From: an uncultured Pelagibacteraceae bacterium
GTDB taxonomy: Bacteria > Pseudomonadota > Alphaproteobacteria > Pelagibacterales > Pelagibacteraceae
Direction: 5' to 3'
Assembly: GCA_902614355.1 (NCBI GenBank)
Contig: CACMKP010000006.1
Coordinates: 1-64,000 of the forward strand
DNA: 64,000 nt
Made by a program: the position numbers and the translations under genes. The notes under the pieces are model-generated. The model worked only from the letters and a program-made list of their open reading frames with translations, ran no database searches and was not told where the DNA came from. Below are positions 7,493 through 16,658 of the stretch, piece after piece. Within the stretch, counting starts at the first letter, position 1. Every line of letters begins with the position of its first letter.

Positions 7493-8163
7493 TGGATTTT
7501 GAATTAATGATCAATAGTTTTCCGAAACTATTAAATGCTGCAGTAGTAACTTTAAAACTTCTATCAGTTTCTTTAATTGTGGGGTTATTTATTGGATTAT
7601 TATTTGCAATTTTAAGATTAAATAAAAATATTTTTATAAATAAATTTGCGTATGGATATTCATATATATTTAGAGGAACTCCGTTGTTGGTGCAAATATT
7701 TATTATATATTTTGGATTAGGTCAGATAGAGTCTTTAAGGTCTTCTTTTTTGTGGGTTATACTTAAAGAGCCATACTGGTGTGCAATTATTGCTTTTGCG
7801 TTAAACACTGGTGCTTATACTTCTGAAATTTTGAGGTCTGCTTTTCAAACAATTAAACCAGGCATAATTGAAGCTGGAAAAAGTTTAGGTATATCTAATA
7901 AAATTATATTCTACAAAGTTCAAATTCCTATAGCCATTAGACAATCTCTTCCTGCATATGGGAATGAAATAATACTAATGCTCAAAGGTACCTCGTTAGC
8001 AAGCACAGTTACATTGATGGATTTAACGGGCGTAGCAAAATATATAATATCAACTACTTTTAAACCGATTGAAGTATTTATAGTTGCAGGTGGAATTTAT
8101 CTATTTATGACTTTTATAATTCACAACGTAATTAAGTTTTTAGAAAAAAAATATAGCTACTAA
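7492..8163 (+). CDS. Amino-acid ABC transporter permease (HisM/ArtM type)
   Basis: This is the second permease of the pair, with hydrophobic segments throughout and the EAA loop SAFQTIKPGIIEAGKSLGIS, followed by VQIPIAIRQSLPAYGNEIILMLKGTSLAS. YIFRGTPLLVQIFIIYFGLG is the conserved family segment. The ORF track starts at TTG 7489. I prefer ATG 7492, which gives the classic TGATG overlap with the preceding stop and 223 residues. No ATP-binding subunit gene follows, so the ATPase must be encoded elsewhere. The stop overlaps a convergent gene by 4 bp. Confidence 0.92.
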   Translation: MDFELMINSFPKLLNAAVVTLKLLSVSLIVGLFIGLLFAILRLNKNIFINKFAYGYSYIFRGTPLLVQIFIIYFGLGQIESLRSSFLWVILKEPYWCAIIAFALNTGAYTSEILRSAFQTIKPGIIEAGKSLGISNKIIFYKVQIPIAIRQSLPAYGNEIILMLKGTSLASTVTLMDLTGVAKYIISTTFKPIEVFIVAGGIYLFMTFIIHNVIKFLEKKYSY

Positions 8164-8549
8164 TATTTTGTATATTCCTTAATTTCTTTGATTTTTGAGC
8201 CAGTATGATTATTGATTTCTAATTTGATCTTTGCACGATCATCATTTAAAAAGTGAACATCTCTTGAAAGTTTAATAAATTTTTCTCCAAAATCCTTTTC
8301 TTTTTCACATAATCTTTTTTCGTCTTCAATTAACCATAGTTTAGAATTTATTTTTTTTAGTGATTGATAAAGCTTATCGAGTTTTTCATCAGACTTTACA
8401 TTTTTCTCTAATTGATCTTTTAAAACAGAATGTTCGTTGTTAATAAATTTTAGCTTTTCAGTGTCTTTAATTTTTTCTTGCTTGATCTCTAAAATTGAAA
8501 CTTTGTCTAAAAGTTCCCCAATTGAAACCTCGACTATAATTTTATTCAT
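8160..8549 (-). CDS. Small conserved coiled-coil protein (DUF6165-like)
   Basis: The 129-residue protein is highly charged and mostly helical, with heptad-like Leu/Ile spacing (IGELLDKVSILEIKQEKI; LKDQLEKN; LDKLYQSLKKINSKLWLIED). It has no signal peptide or membrane segment. It resembles the small family I know as DUF6165, whose role is unknown; this assignment is from memory of the N-terminal VEVSIGELLDKVSILEIK pattern. It diverges from a heptosyltransferase-like gene 32 bp away, so a link to surface polysaccharide synthesis is possible. Confidence 0.6.
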   Translation of the reverse strand: MNKIIVEVSIGELLDKVSILEIKQEKIKDTEKLKFINNEHSVLKDQLEKNVKSDEKLDKLYQSLKKINSKLWLIEDEKRLCEKEKDFGEKFIKLSRDVHFLNDDRAKIKLEINNHTGSKIKEIKEYTKY

Positions 8550-8581
8550 AAAATCTAATACTGTGCTATCTTGTTATAAAT

Positions 8582-9523
8582 ATGTCTAATATTTTAATTA
8601 TCAAACACGGATCACTAGGAGATATAGCTCAAGCTAGCGGGGCAATTCAAGATATATCTGAAAATCATAAAAATGATCGAATATATCTACTCACAACAAA
8701 ACCTTATTTTGAACTATTTAAGAAAAATCCTTTTGTAAATGAGGTGATCTTAGACAAAAGACTACCAAAATATAATTTAATTTATCTATATTTTTTAATG
8801 AGAGAAATTAAAAAACATAATTTTTCAAAAGTGTTTGATCTTCAAAATTCATCAAGAACTTCTTTTTATAGAAATATTCTTTTCCCAAAAAGCAATAAAG
8901 ATATTTGGTCTAGCTCAAGAACAACTTTGCCTAAAGACATAACTAAAGAAAAATTTGATAAAAATTCAGTATTAAATAGATTTGATTATCAACTTAAGGA
9001 GACTGGGCTGAATACAATCAATACACTTAAACCTAATTTTAGTTGGGCTTGTTCTGAAATTACTGAAATCAAAAAAAAATATAATTTGCAAAAATATATT
9101 TTATTATTTCCTTTCTGTTCTCCACATCTACCAATAAAAAAATGGCCTTACTACAATGATCTGATTAGATTAATTAAGAGTAAATTTAGTACGGAATATG
9201 AAATTATTACGGCGCCTGGTCCTAATGAAATAGAGGATGCTAAAAAATTTGATACAAAAAATATTCTTGATAATGATAAGGCTTTAAACATTTCTCAGCT
9301 AACAACTCTTATTAGAGATAGTTCATTTATCATTGCTAATGACACTGGCCCAGCACATATAGCAGCAAATGTAGGTGCTAAGGGTTTGACCCTGTTTGGT
9401 AAACACACAACCGCTTATAAAGTGAGCATTGAAAGAGAAAATTTTAAAGTTATTGAAGTGACAGATTTAAATAAACTTAGTGCTGAAAAAGTTTTTGAAA
9501 GGTTAATTAATAATCTAACTTAA
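8582..9523 (+). CDS. Glycosyltransferase family 9 (heptosyltransferase-like)
   Basis: The 313-residue protein has a GT-B fold. The N-terminal ILIIKHGSLGDIAQASGAI is the acceptor-domain start of ADP-heptose:LPS heptosyltransferases. The C-terminal IIANDTGPAHIAANVGAKGLTLFG is the nucleotide-sugar binding signature of GT9. It likely adds a heptose or related sugar to the lipopolysaccharide core on the cytoplasmic face of the inner membrane. Donor and acceptor are not determinable from sequence. It starts a small glycan region with the methyltransferase and GT4 genes that follow on the other strand. Confidence 0.88.
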   Translation: MSNILIIKHGSLGDIAQASGAIQDISENHKNDRIYLLTTKPYFELFKKNPFVNEVILDKRLPKYNLIYLYFLMREIKKHNFSKVFDLQNSSRTSFYRNILFPKSNKDIWSSSRTTLPKDITKEKFDKNSVLNRFDYQLKETGLNTINTLKPNFSWACSEITEIKKKYNLQKYILLFPFCSPHLPIKKWPYYNDLIRLIKSKFSTEYEIITAPGPNEIEDAKKFDTKNILDNDKALNISQLTTLIRDSSFIIANDTGPAHIAANVGAKGLTLFGKHTTAYKVSIERENFKVIEVTDLNKLSAEKVFERLINNLT

Positions 9524-9527
9524 ATTT

Positions 9528-10355
9528 TTATTTTAATTCATAAATATGAAAAATGATATCTTTTGGAAATATTTTTTGTAGATAAAAGAAAATAAATAAA
9601 AGACAGCTTAAAATAAAACAAATGAGTTTATTTTTAATTGTCGAATTTAATCTTTTAAAATTTCCACTTTTACTAACAGTGTTTAAATAATCTATATGAA
9701 CTTGTTGGAAACCATTCTTTTCAAATAATTTCTTTAGATTGTGGTCATTAAAGTAAGACAAATGTGGTGATGATAAATTTTTTTGCCAAACTCTATCGTA
9801 AAAATTTTTTAATCCTATTTTGTATAGAAATTCAGAAAATTTAAAAATAAATCCATTAGATGATGGAATGTTGATTACCACTTTGCCATTTTTTCTTAAA
9901 ATCTTTTTAATATGATCAATTACTAAATTTAAATCATTTAAATGTTCAAACACATCATTAAAAACAATATAATCATACTTTTCTAAATTATTAGGATTTT
10001 CAGTTAATGGAAGGCTTAATTTTTTGATGCTTGAGAATTTACTTTTTAGTTTATTGTATTGATCCTCATCAGCCTCAGAGCCAGTTACATCTAAATTTCT
10101 TTTGATACATTCTTCCAAAAAAAAACCATTTCCAGATCCAATTTCTAAAATTTTAAACTTATTATCTATATTTTGATTTAATAATATTTGAATAATTTTT
10201 TTAAAATTATTTTTTCTTAATTCAGCTATACCCTCAATATCACGACCAAAGCCTGGCTCAAGCACTGACTTATAGAATAAGCACTGATTACATTTAAAAA
10301 CGTAATCATTAATTTTTTTTAAATCAGTGCTGCAAATAATGCATTCTTCTTTCAT
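9528..10355 (-). CDS. Class I SAM-dependent methyltransferase with N-terminal zinc-ribbon-like motif
   Basis: Residues 4-25 contain two CxxC pairs (ECIICS and KCNQC) that look like a small zinc ribbon. The Rossmann core follows with KILEIGSGNGFFLEE as SAM-binding motif I, FNDVFEHL and LRKNGKVVINIPS. A hydrophobic segment lies near the C terminus (LICFILSCLLFIFFYLQ), suggesting membrane association. Similar proteins sit in O-antigen or glycan clusters and methylate sugars. The substrate here is unknown. The start overlaps the stop of the upstream GT4 gene by 4 nt, so the two are cotranscribed. Confidence 0.8.
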   Translation of the reverse strand: MKEECIICSTDLKKINDYVFKCNQCLFYKSVLEPGFGRDIEGIAELRKNNFKKIIQILLNQNIDNKFKILEIGSGNGFFLEECIKRNLDVTGSEADEDQYNKLKSKFSSIKKLSLPLTENPNNLEKYDYIVFNDVFEHLNDLNLVIDHIKKILRKNGKVVINIPSSNGFIFKFSEFLYKIGLKNFYDRVWQKNLSSPHLSYFNDHNLKKLFEKNGFQQVHIDYLNTVSKSGNFKRLNSTIKNKLICFILSCLLFIFFYLQKIFPKDIIFHIYELK

Positions 10356-11434
10356 GCTATTATCTTTTTATATTTTAAAAATATTTGTGACCAAAGAAAA
10401 GTTTCAGCATTCATTTTTGCATTTTTTCCTAATTCTAAATATTTTTTATCCTTTATCATTAAATTTAATGATGAATAAATATCTTCTAAATTATTTCCAT
10501 CACAAATTAATCCTGTTTTTTCATGTTGTATCGCATCAGATGCACCGCCATCTATTCCTCCTAGTGAAGTGACACCGTATTGAGCAGCTTCTACATAAGC
10601 TATTCCAAATCCCTCAACAGATTTTTTGTGAATAATTGATGGCATTACAAAGATATTTGACTTTGCTATCAAGGCATTTTTTAAATCTTCACTAATATCT
10701 TTGAAAAACATTACTTGTGAATTTAAATCGAGCTCTTTCACTAAGTCTTTAATATTTTTTTCCTCATCTCCATAACCTATACAAATATAGACTATATCTG
10801 GATAAATTTGTTTTAAGTTTCTTAAAGCCATTAATACTTTTTCATGATTTTTCCTTTTATCAAATCTTGAGACAGTAATTAAGCGTGGTGTTTTTATTTT
10901 GAGTAAACTTTCAACTTTATCTAAAGATTTTTTATTTAAGTCTCTAGGAGGATTTACTCCAGGATTTATTACAACAATTTTTTCAGAATTTAAGCCAATA
11001 CTAATAGCTAGGTTTTTGGTATATTCAGAGTTAGCTATAATTTTTTCGACATTATCAAATACTTTCACAATCCTTTTATTTTGGTAACTATCTTTTGGAT
11101 GATTAATTTCTTTGCCGTGTATCAGACAATATTTCTTTATATTAGATTTAATTAATTCTAAACTTTTCCAATGGTCAGCTATAATTCCTTGAACTTTATT
11201 ATCTTTAAGAAACTCATTAATTAATTGAGCTTTTCTTATCTTCCTTAAAAATTTAATACCACCAATTCTTTCAATAGAAAAATTTAAGTTTTCATCAAAT
11301 TCTTTATGATTTTCATGATAATCGGCAAAGACTTTGATCATGAAGTTTTTTGACATCTCTCGTGCGAGACCCCACATTAAACTCTGCATTCCACCGATTT
11401 CTGGTGGAAAAGATCTTGAAGCGATTAAATACAT
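10352..11434 (-). CDS. Glycosyltransferase family 4
   Basis: The 360-residue GT-B enzyme opens with SRSFPPEIGGMQSLMWGLA, the GT4 glycine-rich loop. VINPGVNP and TVSRFDKRKNHEKVLMAL are in the middle, and the donor-site ExxxxxxxE appears as EGFGIAYVEA followed by GGIDGGASDAI. It transfers a sugar from a nucleotide donor to a lipid- or polysaccharide acceptor in the cytoplasm. It sits between a thioredoxin-like gene (1-nt overlap) and the glycan methyltransferase, all on the minus strand. Confidence 0.88.
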   Translation of the reverse strand: MYLIASRSFPPEIGGMQSLMWGLAREMSKNFMIKVFADYHENHKEFDENLNFSIERIGGIKFLRKIRKAQLINEFLKDNKVQGIIADHWKSLELIKSNIKKYCLIHGKEINHPKDSYQNKRIVKVFDNVEKIIANSEYTKNLAISIGLNSEKIVVINPGVNPPRDLNKKSLDKVESLLKIKTPRLITVSRFDKRKNHEKVLMALRNLKQIYPDIVYICIGYGDEEKNIKDLVKELDLNSQVMFFKDISEDLKNALIAKSNIFVMPSIIHKKSVEGFGIAYVEAAQYGVTSLGGIDGGASDAIQHEKTGLICDGNNLEDIYSSLNLMIKDKKYLELGKNAKMNAETFLWSQIFLKYKKIIA

Positions 11435-11988
11435 TAATTAGTTTTCCACTTAATACCACAACCAGCACTTGGAATTTGACTCTCTGGCCCTTTACCAGTT
11501 TCGGCAATTTGTTTCATAGCTTTTAACAAGTCACTATCGCCATCTCTTACAGGAATTAAGTTTTTTAATTCTCTTAACCTACCTCTATATTGAAGCTCCA
11601 AGTTTTTATTATAACCAAAGAAGTCAGGTGTGCACACTGCATCATAAGTTTTAGCGACCTCTTGTGACTCATCATTTAAATACGGAAAACTAAATTGGTT
11701 TTTTTTGGCAAATTCGATCATATTATCAAATGAATCCTCTGGATAATTTTCCGCATCATTTGCACATATAGCTACTGAATTAATACCTAACTCTTTTAAT
11801 TTATTACAATCATCAACGATATCCTTAGTCACTGCTTTCACGTATGGGCAGTGGTTACAAATAAACATTATTAAAGTTCCATTTTCACCTTTAATGTCAT
11901 TTAGAGAAATAATTTTATTTTCTGTAGATTTTAACCGAAAGTCATGAGCCTTTTGGCCGAAATCACATATTGGAGTTTGTATTGGCAT
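11434..11988 (-). CDS. Thioredoxin-family (AhpC/TSA/redoxin-like) protein
   Basis: The 184-residue protein has a thioredoxin fold. FRLKSTENKIISLNDIKGENGTLIMFICNHCPYVKAV carries the redox Cys pair CNHC, and SFPYLNDESQEVAKTYDAVCTPDFFGYN contains the cis-Pro region. There is no signal peptide, so it is cytoplasmic. It belongs to the peroxiredoxin-like group often annotated as thioredoxin family protein, and probably reduces disulfides or peroxides. Its start is 20 bp from the divergent gamma-carbonic anhydrase gene. Confidence 0.87.
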   Translation of the reverse strand: MPIQTPICDFGQKAHDFRLKSTENKIISLNDIKGENGTLIMFICNHCPYVKAVTKDIVDDCNKLKELGINSVAICANDAENYPEDSFDNMIEFAKKNQFSFPYLNDESQEVAKTYDAVCTPDFFGYNKNLELQYRGRLRELKNLIPVRDGDSDLLKAMKQIAETGKGPESQIPSAGCGIKWKTN

Positions 11989-12008
11989 AATGTAATAATA
12001 TATAAATT

Positions 12009-12521
12009 ATGTTTTACGATTTAAAAGATAAAAAACCAAAAAACTCTGGCGAAAATTGGGTAGCTCCAAATGCTGTAGTCATTGGTGATGTTACTTTAGA
12101 AAAAAATACTAGTGTCTGGTTTAATGCAACCTTAAGAGGCGATATTGAAAATATTCATATAGGTGAGGGATCAAACGTTCAAGATGGATGTGTTTTGCAT
12201 ACTGACCCAGGCTGCCCTTTAAAAGTTGGAAAAGATGTAACCGTTGGACATCTTGTTATGCTTCATGGATGTACAGTAGGAGATAATAGTTTAATAGGCA
12301 TCGGTGCGGTGATTCTAAATAATGCTAAGATCGGTAAAAATTGTATTATTGGTGCAAAGGCTTTGATCACAGAAAACAAAGTAATTCCTGATAATTCACT
12401 AGTTGTTGGTTCACCGGGTAAAGTTGTGAGAGAAGTGACCGAGGAAGAAAAAAAAGCAGTTTGGGAAAATACCAAACATTACCAGGATAATTGGAAAAAA
12501 TATTCTAAATCAATTTTTTAA
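12009..12521 (+). CDS. Gamma-carbonic anhydrase family hexapeptide-repeat protein
   Basis: The 170-residue left-handed beta-helix protein has many [LIV]GxxxV-type hexapeptides. [24 protein letters not shown] is the conserved opening of the YrdA/CaiE/gamma-CA group. Metal-ligand histidines are visible in [21 protein letters not shown]. It may hydrate CO2 or have an unknown metal-dependent activity; many family members lack measurable carbonic anhydrase activity. A secreted serine-hydrolase-like gene follows 6 nt later. Confidence 0.9.
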   Translation: MFYDLKDKKPKNSGENWVAPNAVVIGDVTLEKNTSVWFNATLRGDIENIHIGEGSNVQDGCVLHTDPGCPLKVGKDVTVGHLVMLHGCTVGDNSLIGIGAVILNNAKIGKNCIIGAKALITENKVIPDNSLVVGSPGKVVREVTEEEKKAVWENTKHYQDNWKKYSKSIF

Positions 12522-12527
12522 TAATTT

Positions 12528-13919
12528 ATGAAAAAATTTACATTGATCTTAATATTACTATTTTTTCAAAAGAATATTGCTTTTGCATCAGATTACTCAA
12601 ACAGCATGTTGAGTTTTAATCTTTGGTTAAAAAATAACGGTTATAGCTATAGAGTGGGATGCGATAATAAAAAGACGCGAAATGTGCTGTGTTATGATGA
12701 GAGTGGAAATCCACTATGGGAAGATAAAGAAAATAATTTGAAAGTTAACGCTTACAAAGGAAGGTGGAGCGTACCTTTTAACAAAAATCCTAACAGAGAT
12801 ACATTAGTATATTACAATTACAAAAATTTATTTAGTCATGAAACGGGTGATGGTAGCACTATGCAATGGAAGAAATATTTAATTCCAGCTTCCAAAGATC
12901 CTTATGAATTTAAATTCAATAAAATAGAAAATGAATTTATAAAAAAACAATTTAAGAAACAAGCCATCCTAAGTTATCTTTATTTTCAAGATGGTCAAAT
13001 TATAATAGATGAATTATCACCGTTTGAACGATTTGGTGAATTTGTAAATAATGATACAAAATTAAGATCAAATTCAATGGGAAAAAGTTTGGCATCGTAT
13101 GTATTGGGCCACGCAATTTGTGCCGGATACATTAAGGATGTAAATCAAAGAATTAGTGATTGGCCTTTAGTAAAAGATACACTTTATCAAGATGAGAAAC
13201 TAATTGATTTGTTAAATATGAATGCTGGTGATCAAAAATATGTTTATGACAGCGTAATTTTAGAAATGGGAGATGTAGAGTACCAAACAGTAGAAGGTGA
13301 GGCGGACACTAATACTATTGCTTTTTACATGGGTAATTATTTTAAAAATAAAAAAAAATCTGATCGCAAATATAATTACAACGTAATTAATACTCACTTA
13401 ATATTTAATTATGCAATGTTTAAATCTGGAGATAATTGGCAAAAACTTTTAAATAATATTTTTCAGGTTAAAGCTAAAGTAAAAAATAGTGTATATTTTT
13501 TTAAGGTTCCTAATAAATTTGCTGAAAATGGTGACGCTCAAAGTATGTTTTATGCAACAAGATATGATTATTTACGAGTAGCTAAGGCAATTATGGATGA
13601 TTGGCAAAATGATACATGTGTCGGAAAATATTTAAAAACTATTTACGATAATAGAATTGAAAAGAAATTAACTAATCCAAAGAGAAGTTTATTTCGTGTT
13701 GAGGAAGCCACATATAGTTATGGAGGTCAATTTCATTTAGATATTAAAGGAATGAAAGATAGAAAAATTCTTGGTATGGGAGGACATGGAGGTCAGCAAA
13801 TTTTGATTGATGTAGAAAATTCAAGGATTGTAGTTTTAAATACAATTCACGTTAATAGAAAAAAGTATAACTATAACTGGAAAAAAATGGTTTATGAGAT
13901 CATTAAAGATGGTGTTTAG
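12528..13919 (+). CDS. Secreted beta-lactamase-fold serine hydrolase
   Basis: The 463-residue protein has a signal peptide (about 1-20, ending IAFA). The SxxK motif SMGK is at 183-186 (context LRSNSMGKSLASYVLGHAIC), a likely Tyr-x-Asn follows in KYNYNVINTHL, and the C-terminal third motif is GMGGHGGQQ, the HxG box of class C-type enzymes. This is the beta-lactamase/D-alanyl-D-alanine carboxypeptidase/esterase superfamily in the periplasm. The N-terminal 150 residues are an additional domain I do not recognise. It may act on peptidoglycan or on small esters or amides. Resistance activity should not be assumed. Confidence 0.8.
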   Translation: MKKFTLILILLFFQKNIAFASDYSNSMLSFNLWLKNNGYSYRVGCDNKKTRNVLCYDESGNPLWEDKENNLKVNAYKGRWSVPFNKNPNRDTLVYYNYKNLFSHETGDGSTMQWKKYLIPASKDPYEFKFNKIENEFIKKQFKKQAILSYLYFQDGQIIIDELSPFERFGEFVNNDTKLRSNSMGKSLASYVLGHAICAGYIKDVNQRISDWPLVKDTLYQDEKLIDLLNMNAGDQKYVYDSVILEMGDVEYQTVEGEADTNTIAFYMGNYFKNKKKSDRKYNYNVINTHLIFNYAMFKSGDNWQKLLNNIFQVKAKVKNSVYFFKVPNKFAENGDAQSMFYATRYDYLRVAKAIMDDWQNDTCVGKYLKTIYDNRIEKKLTNPKRSLFRVEEATYSYGGQFHLDIKGMKDRKILGMGGHGGQQILIDVENSRIVVLNTIHVNRKKYNYNWKKMVYEIIKDGV

Positions 13920-13924
13920 ATTCA

Positions 13925-14524
13925 TTAAGGAACCAACCAATAATTCTTATTAGTTTCTAAATCAAATTTTGCTCTTCTATGCCCCTTAGCCGCAAGATAT
14001 AGCCACTCAATAGATTTAATATTACATTTAATAACTGTAAAGTTTTTATAACCTTCCTCACTTTGTTCCATTGTGTAATCAAAATCTTCTAATTTAGATA
14101 TCATTCCAGAAGTTGGATTTTCTGAAGTAGTTCCAGGAGGGCTATCAGTTAAATAACAACGTCTACTTATATGTTGAGTTTTCTTCCATGACTCTTCAGT
14201 TGTAGAATTTTGAATATTAACTTCACATTCTACTTTTACTCTTAATTGTATCTTTTCTTCTTTATCGTAGAAAACTAGAGAGGCATTTTTATTTTTTTTT
14301 AGAATATCGACTTTAGGGGATCTTAAGTCTGTATGAAATTGTAATAGATTGTTTGCTCTATCTGATTTACGTAAAACAACAATTCTACCATCTACTTCGT
14401 TTTGATGGGCACAAATAAAAACTGGAATTCTAAATGGTGAACCTCTGTTAGTCACAGCATCATCTAACATAGACCAATACTTATTTTGAATTTCTACAAA
14501 ATCTTCATAGTATGCTGGCTGCAT
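13925..14524 (-). CDS. Pyridoxamine 5'-phosphate oxidase-like FMN-binding protein
   Basis: The 199-residue split-barrel flavoprotein resembles PdxH and the Alr4036-type FMN-binding family. VDGRIVVLRKSDRANNLLQFHTDLRSPKVDILKKNKNASLVFYD is the FMN-binding region, and the C terminus IEWLYLAAKGHRRAKFD retains the Arg used for phosphate recognition. It could oxidise pyridoxamine phosphate in B6 salvage, but the family includes many other flavin reductases. It overlaps nothing and is 3 nt downstream of a dehydrogenase gene on the same strand. Confidence 0.82.
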   Translation of the reverse strand: MQPAYYEDFVEIQNKYWSMLDDAVTNRGSPFRIPVFICAHQNEVDGRIVVLRKSDRANNLLQFHTDLRSPKVDILKKNKNASLVFYDKEEKIQLRVKVECEVNIQNSTTEESWKKTQHISRRCYLTDSPPGTTSENPTSGMISKLEDFDYTMEQSEEGYKNFTVIKCNIKSIEWLYLAAKGHRRAKFDLETNKNYWLVP

Positions 14525-14527
14525 ACT

Positions 14528-15397
14528 TTACTTTCTAAATCTTTTTATTAAGCTTGAAGTATCCCAACGATTGCCGCCCATGCTTTGAACTTCCCCGTAA
14601 TATTTATCTACCAGTTCAGTGACAGGTAATAATGAACCATTATTTTTTGCCTCATCCATTGCAATTTTTAAATCTTTTCTCATCCAATCCACCGCAAAAC
14701 CAAAATCAAACTTATCATCTATCATTGTCTTATATCTATTTTCCATTTGCCATGATTGAGCTGCACCTTTTGAAATAACTTCAATTACATCTTCCATATT
14801 CAGTCCAGCTTTCATACCAAAGTTAATTGCTTCAGATAAACCCTGAACTAAACCAGCAATACAAATTTGATTAACCATTTTGGCAAGTTGTCCATTACCA
14901 GCACTACCCAGTAGCTTCATCTTTTTACTGTAACAATCTATTTTATCTTTTGCTTTATCAAAATCAGCTTGATCACCACCGATCATTACTGTTAGTGCGC
15001 CATTCTCTGCACCAGCTTGCCCTCCAGATACAGGTGCATCTAATGCGCCGAAACCATTTTTTTTTGCGTAATCATAAATCTCTCTTGCAATAGTTGCAGA
15101 TGCAGTAGTGTTATCGATGTAAACAGCTCCTTTTTTAATTGTTTTGAAAGCACCACTTTCACCAAAAGTTACTTCTCTTAAATCATTATCATTTCCAACA
15201 CAGGTAAAAATATATTCTGCATCTTTAGCTGCTTCAGCTGGAGTTTCAGCCATTTTACCTTTGTATTCACTAATCCATTTTTCTGCTTTTGATTTTGTTC
15301 GATTAAAAACAGTTACATTGTGTCCACCTTTTGATATATAACCAGCCATTGGATACCCCATGACACCAAGACCTATGAAAGCAACATTACAACTCAT
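14528..15397 (-). CDS. NAD(P)-dependent beta-hydroxyacid dehydrogenase (3-hydroxyisobutyrate dehydrogenase-like)
   Basis: The 289-residue enzyme has an N-terminal Rossmann domain with FIGLGVMGYPMAGYISKGGHNVTVFNRT, the substrate loop APVSGGQAGAENGALTVMIGG near 120-140, and the catalytic Lys in GNGQLAKMVNQI around 170. The helical C-terminal dimer domain follows. Members oxidise 3-hydroxyisobutyrate, tartronate semialdehyde or succinic semialdehyde in the reverse direction. The exact substrate is unresolved. The gene diverges from an MFS transporter with 8 bp between start codons, suggesting transport and metabolism of one substrate. Confidence 0.88.
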   Translation of the reverse strand: MSCNVAFIGLGVMGYPMAGYISKGGHNVTVFNRTKSKAEKWISEYKGKMAETPAEAAKDAEYIFTCVGNDNDLREVTFGESGAFKTIKKGAVYIDNTTASATIAREIYDYAKKNGFGALDAPVSGGQAGAENGALTVMIGGDQADFDKAKDKIDCYSKKMKLLGSAGNGQLAKMVNQICIAGLVQGLSEAINFGMKAGLNMEDVIEVISKGAAQSWQMENRYKTMIDDKFDFGFAVDWMRKDLKIAMDEAKNNGSLLPVTELVDKYYGEVQSMGGNRWDTSSLIKRFRK

Positions 15398-15405
15398 AAT
15401 TTTTT

Positions 15406-16614
15406 ATGTTTAATAGTTTAAGTTTAAAAGTAATCATATTTGGATTTATCTTTACATTTTTTTCTAGTTTTGGACAGAGTTTTTTTTTAGGCCTTTTTAA
15501 TTCCAGTATTAGAGAAACACTTTCTATAACTCACGGACAATTTGGCTCAATATATGCATCAGCTACTTTATTAAGTAGTTTTCTTTTAATTTGGGTTGGA
15601 AAAAAAATTGATGATATCAATATTTTTCAATTTGCATTTTATGTTACTCTACTCTTAGCATTTTCATGTTTCTTTTTTTCAAAAATATCTTCAATTATTT
15701 TTTTATTTATAGCTGTTTTTTTGATGAGATTTTCTGGACAAGGATTAATGTCTCACACTGCAACCACAACAATTACAAGGTATTTTACAAAATCCAGAGG
15801 GAAAGCCTTAAGTGTAGGTTGGTTTGGTCTTTCAACAGCTGAATTTATTTTACCTGTATTAATCGTTTATTTACTTTCAATTACAGCTTGGCAGAATATT
15901 TGGATATCTATTTCGATTTTAGTTTTGATTTTTTTACCTTTGATATCATTTTTTTTAATTAAAAAATTAGATTTTGATACGAGAGAACAAGTAGACCCAA
16001 CTGACTCTGAAACAAAAGAAATTAAACAATGGAAAAGAATTGAGGTTATAAAAGATTACAGATTTTATATCGTATGTTTAAATATGTTAGCAATGCCGTG
16101 GATTGCGACTGGTGTATTTGTTTATCAGTCTTTCATTACTGAAGCTAAAGAATGGGGCTCATTTGTAATTGCTCAATCATTCATGGTTTATTCAATATTA
16201 TCTGTACTCACTTTGTTAGGATCTGGATTTTTAATCGATAAATTTACCAGTAGAAAACTATTAATCTTTATGAATATACCTTTGTTGATTTCTACTATAG
16301 TTTTATTTTATTTTAATAGTCCAATAACATCTTTTATTTTTCTTGGATTAATAGGTATTTCCAATGGTTTAGCCAATGTTTTAGGTTCATCAACATGGGC
16401 TGAAATTTACGGTGTAAAATTTATTGGCTCAATCAAAGCTCTAACTACAGCTTTAATGGTTTTTTCAACTGCTTTTGGAACAGCTTTATTTGGTTTTTTG
16501 ATAGATAGAGGCTTTTCTATTGAACAAATAGCCATGGTTTCATTTGTTTATATTTTAATCTCTTTAATTTTATTATTTTTTGTAAGAAATAAGCTAAATC
16601 CACAATATACATAA
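15406..16614 (+). CDS. Major facilitator superfamily transporter
   Basis: The 402-residue membrane protein has about 12 hydrophobic segments in two halves separated by a polar loop (about residues 190-215, REQVDPTDSETKEIKQWKR). The first half ends with RFSGQGLMSHTATTTITRYFTKSRGKALS, an MFS loop signature. It resembles oxalate/monocarboxylate-type MFS carriers. The substrate is not identifiable. The divergent neighbour is a beta-hydroxyacid dehydrogenase, which hints at an organic acid. Confidence 0.88.
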   Translation: MFNSLSLKVIIFGFIFTFFSSFGQSFFLGLFNSSIRETLSITHGQFGSIYASATLLSSFLLIWVGKKIDDINIFQFAFYVTLLLAFSCFFFSKISSIIFLFIAVFLMRFSGQGLMSHTATTTITRYFTKSRGKALSVGWFGLSTAEFILPVLIVYLLSITAWQNIWISISILVLIFLPLISFFLIKKLDFDTREQVDPTDSETKEIKQWKRIEVIKDYRFYIVCLNMLAMPWIATGVFVYQSFITEAKEWGSFVIAQSFMVYSILSVLTLLGSGFLIDKFTSRKLLIFMNIPLLISTIVLFYFNSPITSFIFLGLIGISNGLANVLGSSTWAEIYGVKFIGSIKALTTALMVFSTAFGTALFGFLIDRGFSIEQIAMVSFVYILISLILLFFVRNKLNPQYT

Positions 16615-16623
16615 AAAATCCCC

Positions 16624-16650
16624 TTGATTTTTTTTTAGTCACTGTATAGA
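16624..16650 (+). promoter_or_regulatory. Possible promoter immediately upstream of rpoZ
   Basis: TTGATT (16624-16629) is followed by TGTATAGAT, with TATAGA at 16645-16650 (15-bp spacing). The start codon is only 8 nt after that -10, and there is no purine-rich Shine-Dalgarno. Initiation would fall at or next to the A of ATG, so the transcript may be leaderless. Element assignment is uncertain. Confidence 0.35.
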
Positions 16651-16658
16651 TACTGCGC

